A stretch of 64,000 bases of DNA, from assembly GCF_003626635.1 (NCBI RefSeq), contig NZ_RAZT01000011.1:124001-188000 (forward strand), given 5' to 3'. The first letter of the stretch is position 1; each line of letters opens with the position of its first letter. The notes beneath the pieces were generated by a model. The model was not told where the DNA came from. It was given only the letters and a program-made list of their open reading frames with translations, and did no database searches. Shown piece by piece: positions 1-8,792 of this stretch. This DNA comes from Micromonospora musae. Lineage in GTDB: Bacteria > Actinomycetota > Actinomycetes > Mycobacteriales > Micromonosporaceae. Both the position numbers and the translations under genes were made by a program.

Positions 1-132
1 CCGATAGGCCCGATTGATCGGGAAACGACGTCACGCGTCCGGCACGTTCGTGTCGTGGAAATGCGTGAATCAGCTCACGGCAACCCGGTGGTGGCGCAGC
101 GGTGCCCCACCGCGACCGGCAGGGTGTGAGGA

Positions 133-3012
133 ATGAACTCGTACGGCGATCCCAGTTCGCGCGGGCGGGCACAGATCCCGAATCCGAGCGGAGGCCCCGG
201 GCGGGGCGCGGACGACGGCTACCGGCGTGAGGACGCGCGCGGTGACGGCTGGTCGGCCCCGGAGGCATCCGCCTCCCCCGGACGCGCCTCGGTGACACCA
301 CGCGGCACGAGCTCGGGCGGGCGGGCCTCCGTCTCGCCCCGGGGCGGTGCCTCGGGCGCGGCGTCCGTCGGCTCGGCCTCGGTCGGTTCGGCCTCGACAG
401 GTCGCTCCGGCCGGGCGTCCGTCCCGGTCTCACCGGCGCCGGGTGGCGCGTTCGGTCGCGGAGGCGCCGGCCGGGCCTCGGTTCCGGTCTCCCCGGCCGG
501 ACCGGCGGGTCGGGCCACCGTCGGTGCCGCTGCCGTGGGCGCGGCCTCCGCCGGGCGAGCGAGCGTGGGATCGGCGTCGGTCGGCGGTCGGGCCTCGGTG
601 GCCCGGGCGAGTGTCCCGCCGGGCGCGGGTGGCCCGGGCGGCCCCGGTGGGCCCACCGGACCGCGTCGCAGCCGGGGTGCGGGTGACTCCGCCGCCGCGG
701 CGCGGGCGAAGAAGCGCAAGCGGATGAACATCGTCATCGCCGGCTTCGCGGTGCTCATCATGCTCGCCGGCATCGGCGTCGTGGGCTTCACCTACTACTC
801 CACCAACGTGGTGCTGCCCGAGGCGCTCAACCCGCCGCAGGCGACCACGCTCTACGCCGCCGACAACAAGACGATCATCGCGAAGGTGGGCCAGGAGAAC
901 CGCACCCTGGTCACCATCGACCAGATCCCGAAGTACGTGCAGGACGCGGTGGCCGCGGCCGAGGACCGGAACTTCTACCGGCACTCCGGTGTGGACTACA
1001 AGGGCATCGCCCGCGCCGCCTGGAACAACTTCACCGGCGGCGACAAGCAGGGCGCGTCGACGATCACCCAGCAGTACGCGCGCAACGCGTACGACAACCT
1101 GAAGGACGACACGTACGCCCGGAAGGTGAAGGAGGCGATTTTCGCCTCCAAGCTCAACGATCAGTTCTCGAAAGAGAAGATCATGGAGCACTACCTCAAT
1201 GTGATCTACTTCGGGCGGGGCGCGTACGGCATCGAGGCGGCGGCGCAGACCTACTTCGGCAAGTCGATCAGCAAGGTCACCCCGGCCGAGGGCGCCGTGC
1301 TGGCGGCGCTGATCAAGCAGCCGGAGCCGAGCTCCACGCACCAGGGTTACGACCCGGCGATCAACGAGGTCGACGCCAAGGGCCGCTGGGACTACGTCAT
1401 CAAGGGCATGGTCGAGGAGGGCTGGCTCAACGCCCCGGGCAAGGAGCCGGCGCCGACCGAGTACCCGACGAAGACCCTCAAGCCGCCGAAGAAGGGTGGC
1501 GTCGGAATCGACTTCGGCGTCAACACCCCGTACGGCAACGTGATCAACTATGTCCGGCAGGAGATGCGGGAGAAGGGCATCTGCGTCGAGGACGAGGCGT
1601 CCGCCACTGAGGCCAAGCCGCTCTGCTCGCAGGCGCTGATGTCGGGCGGTTACCGGATCCGCACCTCGATCGACACCAAGATGCAGCAGGCGGCGCTCGA
1701 GGTCGCCCAGCGGAAGACCAAGGGCTCGGAGCTCGCCGGCCAGCCGTCCAACCTGATGGCCGCGGTCGTGGCCGTCAACCCCAAGAACGGTCGGGTGCTC
1801 GCCTACTACGGCGGTGACACCGGCGTCGGCACCGACTACGCCGGCAAGAACACCGACACCATGGGCAACGTGACGGGCGGCCACTCGCCCGGCTCCAGCT
1901 TCAAGATCTACACGCTGGCGGCGGCGCTCAAGGCGGGCAAGTCCCTCCAGTCGCGCTGGAAGGGCAAGGGCTTCACGCCCGACGGCGTGAAGTTCAAGGT
2001 CAGCAACGCGGGCAACGACGACCCGAGCTGCCACAACTCCTGCACGCTGCGGGAATCCACGCTGATGTCGCTGAACGTGCCGTTCTACTACGTCACCGAG
2101 GAGCTCAATCCGAGCAAGGTCATCGAGATGGCCCGGGACGCGGGCGTCACCACGATGTGGCGGACCGACACCAGCCCGCAGAAGCCGTACGACCTGGTCA
2201 AGTCCGACCCGAAGGACATCGCGCACCCGAACGGTCCGTTCTTCAACGTGCTCGGCTACGGCCAGTACCCGATCACCGTGCTGGACCACGCCAACGGCGT
2301 CGCCACCTTCGCCAACGGCGGCGTCTACAACAAGGCGCACTTCCTCGTCTCGGTGCAGCAGCAGGACGACGCCGGGAAGTGGAAGACGGTCGGCGGCGAG
2401 AAGCTCGATCCGAAGCAGCGGATCGACAAGGACATCGTGGCCGACGTGACCTCCGTCCTGGAGGACTACCCGGCCCGGACGCACCACGAGCTCGCCGACG
2501 GCCGGAAGGCGGCCCAGAAGACCGGAACGTGGGAGCAGAAGGCGGACAGCCCGGAGAACGGCGACGCGTGGATCGTCGGCTACACCCCGCAGGTCGCCAC
2601 GGCCGTCTGGGTCGGCAACGTGAAGGACCGCAAGGCGCTGAAGACGAAGGACGGGACCCGGATCAGCGGTGGTGGCCTGCCCGGTGAGATCTGGGAACGG
2701 TTCATGAACAAGGCGGTGAAGGGGATGGACAAGCTGGACTTCCCGCCGGCGGCGAACATCGGTGACAAGGAGTCCGGCAACGGCGAGATGCCGAAGCCGC
2801 CGCCGACCCCGCCCGACCAGCCGTGCAGTGATCCGTTCGGCGTGCTCTGCCCGCCCAACGGGGGCGGTAACCCCGGTGGCGGCAACCCCGGCGGCGGTAA
2901 CCCTGGTGGGGGTAACCCCGGGGGCGGTGATCCCGGCGGGAATCCGCTCTTCCCCGGCGGTGGTGGCCGTGGGGGCGGACTGCTACCCAGCACACCCCCG
3001 GATCGCTACTGA
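133..3012 (+). CDS. ponA: Class A penicillin-binding protein (PBP1a-type, bifunctional)
   Basis: Polymerizes and cross-links peptidoglycan outside the membrane. About 195 cytoplasmic residues of low complexity hold many (R)ASV repeats (GRASV, ASVGS) and end in a basic stretch (KKRKR). One membrane helix follows at about residues 198-221. The GT51 glycosyltransferase domain comes next, with AAAEDRNF carrying the expected catalytic Glu277 and the GASTITQQ motif. The transpeptidase domain has SSFK (Ser588, Lys591), SLN (Ser646) and KTGT (Lys796). The C-terminus ends in Pro/Gly-rich NPGGG repeats. Family and motifs are clear. A weak AGGG/GAGGA precedes the ATG. A strong hairpin follows the stop. 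The N-terminal tail is unusually long and repetitive, which is typical of actinomycete PBPs only in outline. Confidence 0.96.
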   Translation: MNSYGDPSSRGRAQIPNPSGGPGRGADDGYRREDARGDGWSAPEASASPGRASVTPRGTSSGGRASVSPRGGASGAASVGSASVGSASTGRSGRASVPVSPAPGGAFGRGGAGRASVPVSPAGPAGRATVGAAAVGAASAGRASVGSASVGGRASVARASVPPGAGGPGGPGGPTGPRRSRGAGDSAAAARAKKRKRMNIVIAGFAVLIMLAGIGVVGFTYYSTNVVLPEALNPPQATTLYAADNKTIIAKVGQENRTLVTIDQIPKYVQDAVAAAEDRNFYRHSGVDYKGIARAAWNNFTGGDKQGASTITQQYARNAYDNLKDDTYARKVKEAIFASKLNDQFSKEKIMEHYLNVIYFGRGAYGIEAAAQTYFGKSISKVTPAEGAVLAALIKQPEPSSTHQGYDPAINEVDAKGRWDYVIKGMVEEGWLNAPGKEPAPTEYPTKTLKPPKKGGVGIDFGVNTPYGNVINYVRQEMREKGICVEDEASATEAKPLCSQALMSGGYRIRTSIDTKMQQAALEVAQRKTKGSELAGQPSNLMAAVVAVNPKNGRVLAYYGGDTGVGTDYAGKNTDTMGNVTGGHSPGSSFKIYTLAAALKAGKSLQSRWKGKGFTPDGVKFKVSNAGNDDPSCHNSCTLRESTLMSLNVPFYYVTEELNPSKVIEMARDAGVTTMWRTDTSPQKPYDLVKSDPKDIAHPNGPFFNVLGYGQYPITVLDHANGVATFANGGVYNKAHFLVSVQQQDDAGKWKTVGGEKLDPKQRIDKDIVADVTSVLEDYPARTHHELADGRKAAQKTGTWEQKADSPENGDAWIVGYTPQVATAVWVGNVKDRKALKTKDGTRISGGGLPGEIWERFMNKAVKGMDKLDFPPAANIGDKESGNGEMPKPPPTPPDQPCSDPFGVLCPPNGGGNPGGGNPGGGNPGGGNPGGGDPGGNPLFPGGGGRGGGLLPSTPPDRY

Positions 3013-3022
3013 CCCGACCTGA

Positions 3023-3065
3023 CGCCGCCGGCGGCCGGACCTCTCTCCGGCCGCCGGCGGCGTTT
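3023..3065 (+). terminator. Intrinsic terminator after ponA
   Basis: A perfect 17-bp inverted repeat (3023-3039 with 3046-3062, 6-base loop) is followed by TTTC. It lies 10 bases after the ponA stop. Confidence 0.8.
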
Positions 3066-3148
3066 CACGTGCTGGGGAGGCGAGCGCGACGGGTCGCTCG
3101 GGGGACGATCAAGGGGAGTCGACGACGCCCGGCAGTTGACGTGCGGCT

Positions 3149-4000
3149 TCAGCCGGTAAGGATCTGAAGCAGTTGCAGGGCTCGGGTGGTCTCCGTCAGG
3201 GCTCGCTGCAGGGCCTCGACCGCCTGGAGGTTCACCGGCACGTCGACAGGTGCTGGGAACTCCCCCGGTCGCCCGGTGAGCCGGCTCTCCAACTCGTGCA
3301 CCTCCTGCCCGGCGTCGATGCCCAACTCGTCGCGCAGCGTCGCTCGGAGTCGGGCCAGGACCTGCAGCGACTCGGCGGTCCGGGAACCGGTGTGCAGCGC
3401 CTCCGCCAGGTGGCAGTGCAATTTCTCGTGATACGGATATTGCCTCGCCCAGGCATGGAGGTCGGGAATCAGCACACTGTGGTGACCGCGGGCGAATTCA
3501 AGCGTGACGAGGCGCTCGACGGCCCGCAGTTTGGCCTCCTCCCAGGCGGACTTCTCCGCGTTCAAGGTGGGGGAGGTGATGTCCTGAATGGCGGGGCCAC
3601 GCCAGAGGGAAAGGGCGTCCCGCAGGAGCCCGATGGCCCGTTCGAATTCACCGCCGTGACTCGTCGAATTCGCCTCCGCGCAGATTGCGCGGAACCTGAA
3701 TGCGTCCACCCGTTCCTCGGCCGCTTCCAGCACGTAACTGGTGCCGTGCCGGATGATCCGCTGTCCGGCGTCGTCGAGCGCCAGCATCGAGCGGAGTTGA
3801 CCCAGCCGATTCTGTACCTGTTGACGGGCGGTCACCGGCGGTTGCTCGTCCCAGACGACATCGATCAGTCGATCGATGGGGACCGCCCGATTGACATTCA
3901 GGATGAGTGCGGCGAGTAGTTTCCGGTTGCGGTCTCCGGAAAGATGGATAGCGGACGGCCCGGATCTGATCGACAGGGGGCCGAGGATGCCGAACTCCAT
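3149..4000 (-). CDS. SARP/AfsR-type regulator with BTAD domain (orphan)
   Basis: A 283-residue transcriptional regulator. It begins MEFGILGPL, the usual start of the OmpR-like winged-helix domain of SARP proteins (about residues 1-95). The bacterial transcriptional activation (BTAD) domain follows (about 100-245), ending in DELGIDAGQEVHELE. The last 25 residues are Leu-rich and could form a short coiled coil. The ATG at 4000 is chosen because GGGGGAAG lies just upstream and the similarity starts there; the frame stays open further upstream. The 256-base gap to the divergent gene at 4257 is AT-richer than its surroundings and probably holds the promoter. SARPs normally activate antibiotic clusters, but no biosynthetic genes are adjacent. 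Confidence 0.88.
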   Translation of the reverse strand: MEFGILGPLSIRSGPSAIHLSGDRNRKLLAALILNVNRAVPIDRLIDVVWDEQPPVTARQQVQNRLGQLRSMLALDDAGQRIIRHGTSYVLEAAEERVDAFRFRAICAEANSTSHGGEFERAIGLLRDALSLWRGPAIQDITSPTLNAEKSAWEEAKLRAVERLVTLEFARGHHSVLIPDLHAWARQYPYHEKLHCHLAEALHTGSRTAESLQVLARLRATLRDELGIDAGQEVHELESRLTGRPGEFPAPVDVPVNLQAVEALQRALTETTRALQLLQILTG

Positions 4001-4256
4001 TTTCTTCCCCCGAGTGCTGCTAATTGCGCTTGCACAGAATAGCCGGGTTTCGATCCTTGTCAAGAGAACCGGTTTGGGCTCTCTTACCCTTTCAGGACGT
4101 ACGCCCCCGATTTCGGTTATCGCCACTTGTGTGATCCGCCCGGACGCGACGTGCCGCTCGGGTGCGGTCTCGCCGTGAACGGAGGACGCGCGGGCGGACG
4201 CGTCCCGACCTGGATGAACTTCAGCGCAGGTGGGGCATGCGGCAGGATGCCTTGTC

Positions 4257-5747
4257 ATGAGCACCCAGTCGACACCCGGCCACGGCGATGCCGGCAGCAG
4301 CGACCACCCGTCCCGCTCCGACGGGTTCGTCCGTGGGGTCTCCGGGCTCATCGGCGGCCCGCTGGGCGATCACGCCGTGACCCTCGACCGCCCCGCCGGC
4401 CGGGAACGGCGCTTCTGGACGGCGGCCCGGATCGTGCTGGCCCTCGCCTGCCTCGCCCTGGCGCTGCACTGGGTGCAGAAGTCCCCGTGCCAGGACGGCG
4501 CCTGGCAGAACAACGTGCAGTACACCCGGTTCTGCTACACCGACGTGCTCGCCCTCTACTACGCCGAGGGGCTGAACGAGGGCAAGGTGCCCTACCGGGA
4601 CCACCCCGTCGAGTACCCGGTGCTGACCGGGTATTTCATGGGCGCGCTCGGCCTGCCGGTGCACGCCCTCGGTCAGGACGACCCCGGCATCAACCAGGGC
4701 CAGTGGTTCTACAACCTCAACGCGCTCGTGCTCGGCGCGCTCGCCGTCGCCACGGTTGCGGTGATCCTGGCCCTGCGCCGCCGACGACCCTGGGACGCCG
4801 CGCTCTTCGCGCTGGCGCCGGCGCTGGTGCTCACCGCCACCGTCAACTGGGACCTGCTCGCCATCGGTATCGCCGCGTTCGGTCTGCTCGCCTGGGCGAG
4901 ACGAAGGCCGGTGCTGGCCGGCGCGCTGCTCGGGCTGGCCGGCGCCGCCAAGCTCTGGCCGCTCTTCCTGCTCGGCCCGATCCTGGTGCTCGCCGCCCGC
5001 GCCAACCGGCTCCGTGCCGCGCTCAGCGCCGTCGGCGCCGCCGTCGTGGCGGCGATCGTGGTGAACCTGCCGGCCGCCGTGCCGTACTGGGAGAACTGGG
5101 ACCGCTTCTTCGAGCTGAACAGCACGCGCGCCATCGACTGGGGGACGCTCTGGTACATCGGCCGCTACCTCGACGGCAAGGTCGGTGGTGAGGGCCCGTT
5201 CGACTGGTTGAACGGCAACATCCCCACGCTCAACCTGCTCTCGTACGCCCTCTTCGGGCTTGCCTGCCTCGGGGTGGCCGCGTTGGCCCTGCTGGCGCCC
5301 CGCCGCCCGCGGCTGGCTGCGCTCGCGTTCCTGGTGGTCGCCGCCTTCCTGATCTTCAGCAAGGTGTGGTCCCAGCAGTTCGTGCTCTGGCTGCTGCCGC
5401 TCGCCGTGCTCGCCCGGCCGCGCTGGGGGGCCTTCCTCGCCTGGCAGTTCGCCGAGGTCTGCTACTTCGCGGCGTTCTACGGCGAACTGCTCGGCGCCTC
5501 GACGGGCCGGGCCGTCTTCCCGGAGGGCGTCTTCGTCTTCGCCGCCACGCTGCGGCTGGTCACCGTCGTGGTGCTCTGCGGGCTCATCGTGCGCGACATC
5601 CTGCGCCCCGAGCGCGACGCGGTCCGGGCCACCTACGCCGACGACCCGGACGGCGGGGTGCTCGACGGCGCCCCCGACGCCCCATGGCTGGACCGGTGGC
5701 GGCGGCGCGACCAGCTGCCGGCCGAACCGTTGCCGGTGGCCGGCTGA
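4257..5747 (+). CDS. Polytopic membrane protein, GT87/DUF2029-like glycosyltransferase
   Basis: A 496-residue protein with about 10-12 predicted hydrophobic segments after a soluble N-terminus of about 55 residues. The loop after the first helix contains PYRDHPVEYPVLTG, an acidic, aromatic-rich loop like those of GT-C polyprenyl-phosphate-mannose-dependent transferases. A membrane-embedded sugar transfer role in cell envelope or glycolipid synthesis is inferred from family resemblance; the donor and acceptor cannot be told. Start: the ATG at 4257 was preferred to an in-frame GTG at 4230 because a CAGGAT box lies 8 bases upstream. It is convergent with the next gene across a hairpin. Confidence 0.8.
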   Translation: MSTQSTPGHGDAGSSDHPSRSDGFVRGVSGLIGGPLGDHAVTLDRPAGRERRFWTAARIVLALACLALALHWVQKSPCQDGAWQNNVQYTRFCYTDVLALYYAEGLNEGKVPYRDHPVEYPVLTGYFMGALGLPVHALGQDDPGINQGQWFYNLNALVLGALAVATVAVILALRRRRPWDAALFALAPALVLTATVNWDLLAIGIAAFGLLAWARRRPVLAGALLGLAGAAKLWPLFLLGPILVLAARANRLRAALSAVGAAVVAAIVVNLPAAVPYWENWDRFFELNSTRAIDWGTLWYIGRYLDGKVGGEGPFDWLNGNIPTLNLLSYALFGLACLGVAALALLAPRRPRLAALAFLVVAAFLIFSKVWSQQFVLWLLPLAVLARPRWGAFLAWQFAEVCYFAAFYGELLGASTGRAVFPEGVFVFAATLRLVTVVVLCGLIVRDILRPERDAVRATYADDPDGGVLDGAPDAPWLDRWRRRDQLPAEPLPVAG

Positions 5748-5761
5748 CCTGCGCCGGAACG

Positions 5762-5796
5762 CCGCCGGGGGTACGCGGCTCGCATACCCCCGGCGG
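5762..5796. terminator. Bidirectional terminator-like hairpin
   Basis: Perfect 12-bp arms (5762-5773 and 5785-5796) with an 11-base loop lie between two convergent stop codons. No clear T-run is present on either side. Confidence 0.65.
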
Positions 5797-5805
5797 GTCG
5801 TCCGG

Positions 5806-8778
5806 TCAGATGCCGCCCGGCACGAACGCCACGGCGTCCATGCTGATCGTCTTCTCCGACGCCGCCGAGCGGCTGGTGTCCAGCCGGACGTAGGCGCCGG
5901 AGCGGAGCTGGTAGTTGCCCAGGAACGCCCACCTGCCGTGGTACGCCTCCTGGTCCACCTTCAGCATCCGGATCCGGCCGTCACCGGTGTTGACCTCGTA
6001 GTACGCGTCGTTGACCCGACCGCCGGTCGGCGGGACGTAGACGAAGACGCCGCTGCGGCCGGTATGGCTGGACGGTGGCGCCCAGGTGGCCACCACCCGG
6101 AACTTGGCCGACCCGCGAGCCCGGGTGAACCAGTGGTGGCCGCCGAATCCGTTGTCCAGCTGATGCGTGTCGATCTTCGACGTGTACTCGCCGGGCCAGC
6201 CCTCCGCGAACTCCATGACGAAGGTTCCGTCGTTGCGCGGCGCGTTGCCGCAGCGCGGCATGGAGGTGCCGGAGGAGATGCTGTCGACGATGAGGGCGTT
6301 CGCCGGCAGCGTCGCCGCGGTGCACTGCGGCGGGTTGTGCGTGCCGTCGACGGGCTCGGCGTAGTTGTCGGGCACGTCGTACCGGATTCCCTCGAAGCCG
6401 CAGCTCTCCTCGCAGTCGCCCTTCCAGGTGACCGGCGCGTGATACCAGCACTTCAGGTCGTACTGACCCGAGCCGTTCTTGTGCAGGCACGGACCCGGCG
6501 GCTCCTGCTCGAGACCGGGCTCGTTCGGCTGCACCCGGGCCAGCGGGTCGCAGTTGTTCGAGCTGTCGCAGAAGAGCCGCATGTCCGGCTTCTGCTGGGT
6601 CCGTCGGATCCGTGCGTCCAGCGGCTCCCCGATCCAGAACGCGGTGCGGAAGCCGACCCCGTCGTCGCCCGTGTCGATCGACTGCGCCGCCCAGCCGATG
6701 ACCTTCTCCTGGTACGGCCAGTCCTGCGGGTGCGCCGCGTCGCTGAAGACCGGGACGTTGTCATCGAGGTCGAACGGGTTCCGCACGTCCAGGAACGGGT
6801 GCCGCGCCGGGTCGTACCGGGGGTTGATCGGGTTGTTGCTCCAACCCACCCCCCACGGCCCGCCGTCTCCCTTGGACGGGTAGAAGCCGCTGTTGTAGGC
6901 CCACGCCGCGAAGTACCAGTTCTCGACCATGGTCGGGTCGCCGTTGTTGATGACGAGACCGTTGGAGTGGGTCTGGTTCCACTTGTCCTGCAGGATCTGC
7001 AGCGAGGCGGCGATGTTGGCCGCGTAGTCCAGCGCGATGGCCCGCTGCTGGACGGCCGGCCGGGCCACCTCGCCCGGCTTCTCCTTGCCGGCCTTACGCA
7101 TCCCGTCGGTCACCTGACCGACGCCGTAACCGCAGTCCGCCTCGTCCCAGTGGATCCGCCAGTCGTCGCTGGTGTCCTCGTCGTAGTAGTTACGCCCGTA
7201 GTAGTTGCCGATCAACGGGTTGCCGTACTCGCCGGACTCGGTCTGCGAGGCCTGCCACAGGTTGGACTCCTGCGCCAGGATGCCGAGCATGATCTGCGCC
7301 GAGACGTGGCCGCCGCCGGCCAGCGTGCGCGGCGGGAACATCCCCTGCGGGGAGTACGCCGGCAACCCGAAGTTCTTGAAGTTCGCCGGTCGGGACTGGG
7401 TGAGCGCCCCGAAGATCGCGTAGTCGACAGCCCACTCGATCTGCCGGGGGCGCGGGTGGTACGCCATCGTCTTCATGTCGTTGCGCGGCACCGCGCACCA
7501 CGGATCCGGGTCCTCCGGGTCGAAGCGCGTCATCAGGTCGTCGTCCGCGGCGGCCGGGGCGACCTTCGCCCGGCTGGTCGTACCCGCCGCGGTCGCGCCC
7601 GGACGGCCCAACGCGGGGCTGCCCTCTGCCGCCCCCGCCGTGGCGGTGTGCGTCGGCGCCACCTGGAAGGAGACCGCCTTACGGGTCTGCGGCACCACCG
7701 CCGTCAACCGGACCGGGGCCGCGACTGCCGAAGCGGTGCCGCCCGGAAGCGTCTCCTCGGCGGTCATCGTCCGTTCGAAGGCGAGCCGGCCGGTCGTGGA
7801 GACCTCCGCCGTGGCCGGCACGTCGAGCCGCTGCACGGTCGCCGGCAGCGCCGCGACGGTGGACGGCTTACCGGTCAGGAAGACGCGCCCGCCGGCACCG
7901 CGTTCCAGCCCGAAGGCACCCACCCCGCCCTCGGCCAACGTGACCTGCCGGCCACCGGTCAGCCGGCGAGCCCGCATCGAGGCGCCGTCGAGTTCGAGGT
8001 AGTTGACCCCACCCGAACCGTCCGGCCGGATCGCGAACGGCACGTTGCTCGCCTCGGCGAGGTCCGTCGTACCGCCCTTGCCGTCGACCTTCGTGAGATA
8101 GGCCCCGCGCGCGCCGACGAAACCGTTCCCGACCGGAACGGTCGACGTGAGCTGGCCCTTCACCGTGATCTTCGGCCCCAGCTTCGCCCGCTCGGCATCC
8201 AGCCGCAGCAGCCGCGTGCCGGGCCGCTGCTCGTCGCCCTCCTGCGTCAGCGCCACCGCCTCTCCGGTGCCGCAGCCGGGATTGAAGTAGGCGAGGCTGG
8301 TCGTCACCGGCAGCTTCGTCACCCCGCCGGTCTCCAGATCGACGACGGCGGTGAAACCGCCCCGCGCACTGAGCTCGGCCTTGTTGGTGAAGGTCCGCGG
8401 CGCGTACACGACCACGGCCCGCCGCCCCGAGCCGGTGACGCACGCGTTGCCGATCCAGCGGTCGGTGTCGAACCCGCTCTCGCTGAGGGTGGCGACGGTG
8501 CGCCAGGCGTAGCCCTCGGCCGCGTCGGCGACCAGGACGTGGAAACCCTCCGCGTCCCCGGCCGTGGTCCAGGCCCGGTCCGGCGACGACTGCCACCCGG
8601 TACCCATCACCCGGTCCCGCTCCGCCTCCGCGACCGCCGCGACGCCGGCCGGCTCACGGGTCGGCTGTGGCTTCGCCTGCGCCGGTGGGACCCACAACAG
8701 CGCGAGGCCGACCGCGCCGGCCGCGGCCAACGCCACCGGTCTGCCGGTGCGGGCCCCGCTCCTGCCGATCAAACTCAT
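5806..8778 (-). CDS. Secreted protein with lysozyme-fold (transglycosylase-like) and golvesin C-terminal domains
   Basis: A 990-residue exported protein. The N-terminus has a twin-Arg-poor Sec signal (hydrophobic stretch ending PPAQA at about residue 36). Residues about 40-330 look like a beta-rich, propeller-like region. Residues about 430-620 contain GILAQESNLWQAS with Glu504 and, about 40 residues on, GYGVGQV, matching the catalytic Glu and the GxxQ motif of soluble lytic transglycosylases. The last 130 residues resemble the golvesin C-terminal domain (FRVVATW, SGVFVYVP, VRLDT). Several Cys-rich loops (CEESCGFEG) suggest disulfides. Start: the ATG at 8778 has GGGGGAAC upstream. It lies 14 bases after the next upstream gene, so both are probably cotranscribed. 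Cell-wall cleavage is inferred, not shown. Confidence 0.82.
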   Translation of the reverse strand: MSLIGRSGARTGRPVALAAAGAVGLALLWVPPAQAKPQPTREPAGVAAVAEAERDRVMGTGWQSSPDRAWTTAGDAEGFHVLVADAAEGYAWRTVATLSESGFDTDRWIGNACVTGSGRRAVVVYAPRTFTNKAELSARGGFTAVVDLETGGVTKLPVTTSLAYFNPGCGTGEAVALTQEGDEQRPGTRLLRLDAERAKLGPKITVKGQLTSTVPVGNGFVGARGAYLTKVDGKGGTTDLAEASNVPFAIRPDGSGGVNYLELDGASMRARRLTGGRQVTLAEGGVGAFGLERGAGGRVFLTGKPSTVAALPATVQRLDVPATAEVSTTGRLAFERTMTAEETLPGGTASAVAAPVRLTAVVPQTRKAVSFQVAPTHTATAGAAEGSPALGRPGATAAGTTSRAKVAPAAADDDLMTRFDPEDPDPWCAVPRNDMKTMAYHPRPRQIEWAVDYAIFGALTQSRPANFKNFGLPAYSPQGMFPPRTLAGGGHVSAQIMLGILAQESNLWQASQTESGEYGNPLIGNYYGRNYYDEDTSDDWRIHWDEADCGYGVGQVTDGMRKAGKEKPGEVARPAVQQRAIALDYAANIAASLQILQDKWNQTHSNGLVINNGDPTMVENWYFAAWAYNSGFYPSKGDGGPWGVGWSNNPINPRYDPARHPFLDVRNPFDLDDNVPVFSDAAHPQDWPYQEKVIGWAAQSIDTGDDGVGFRTAFWIGEPLDARIRRTQQKPDMRLFCDSSNNCDPLARVQPNEPGLEQEPPGPCLHKNGSGQYDLKCWYHAPVTWKGDCEESCGFEGIRYDVPDNYAEPVDGTHNPPQCTAATLPANALIVDSISSGTSMPRCGNAPRNDGTFVMEFAEGWPGEYTSKIDTHQLDNGFGGHHWFTRARGSAKFRVVATWAPPSSHTGRSGVFVYVPPTGGRVNDAYYEVNTGDGRIRMLKVDQEAYHGRWAFLGNYQLRSGAYVRLDTSRSAASEKTISMDAVAFVPGGI

Positions 8779-8792
8779 CGTTCCCCCGTTCT

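Noticed and set aside
430..2487. 685-codon frame antisense to ponA
   Set aside because: The PBP catalytic motifs are on the plus strand; the antisense product is low-complexity Arg/Val/Asp sequence.
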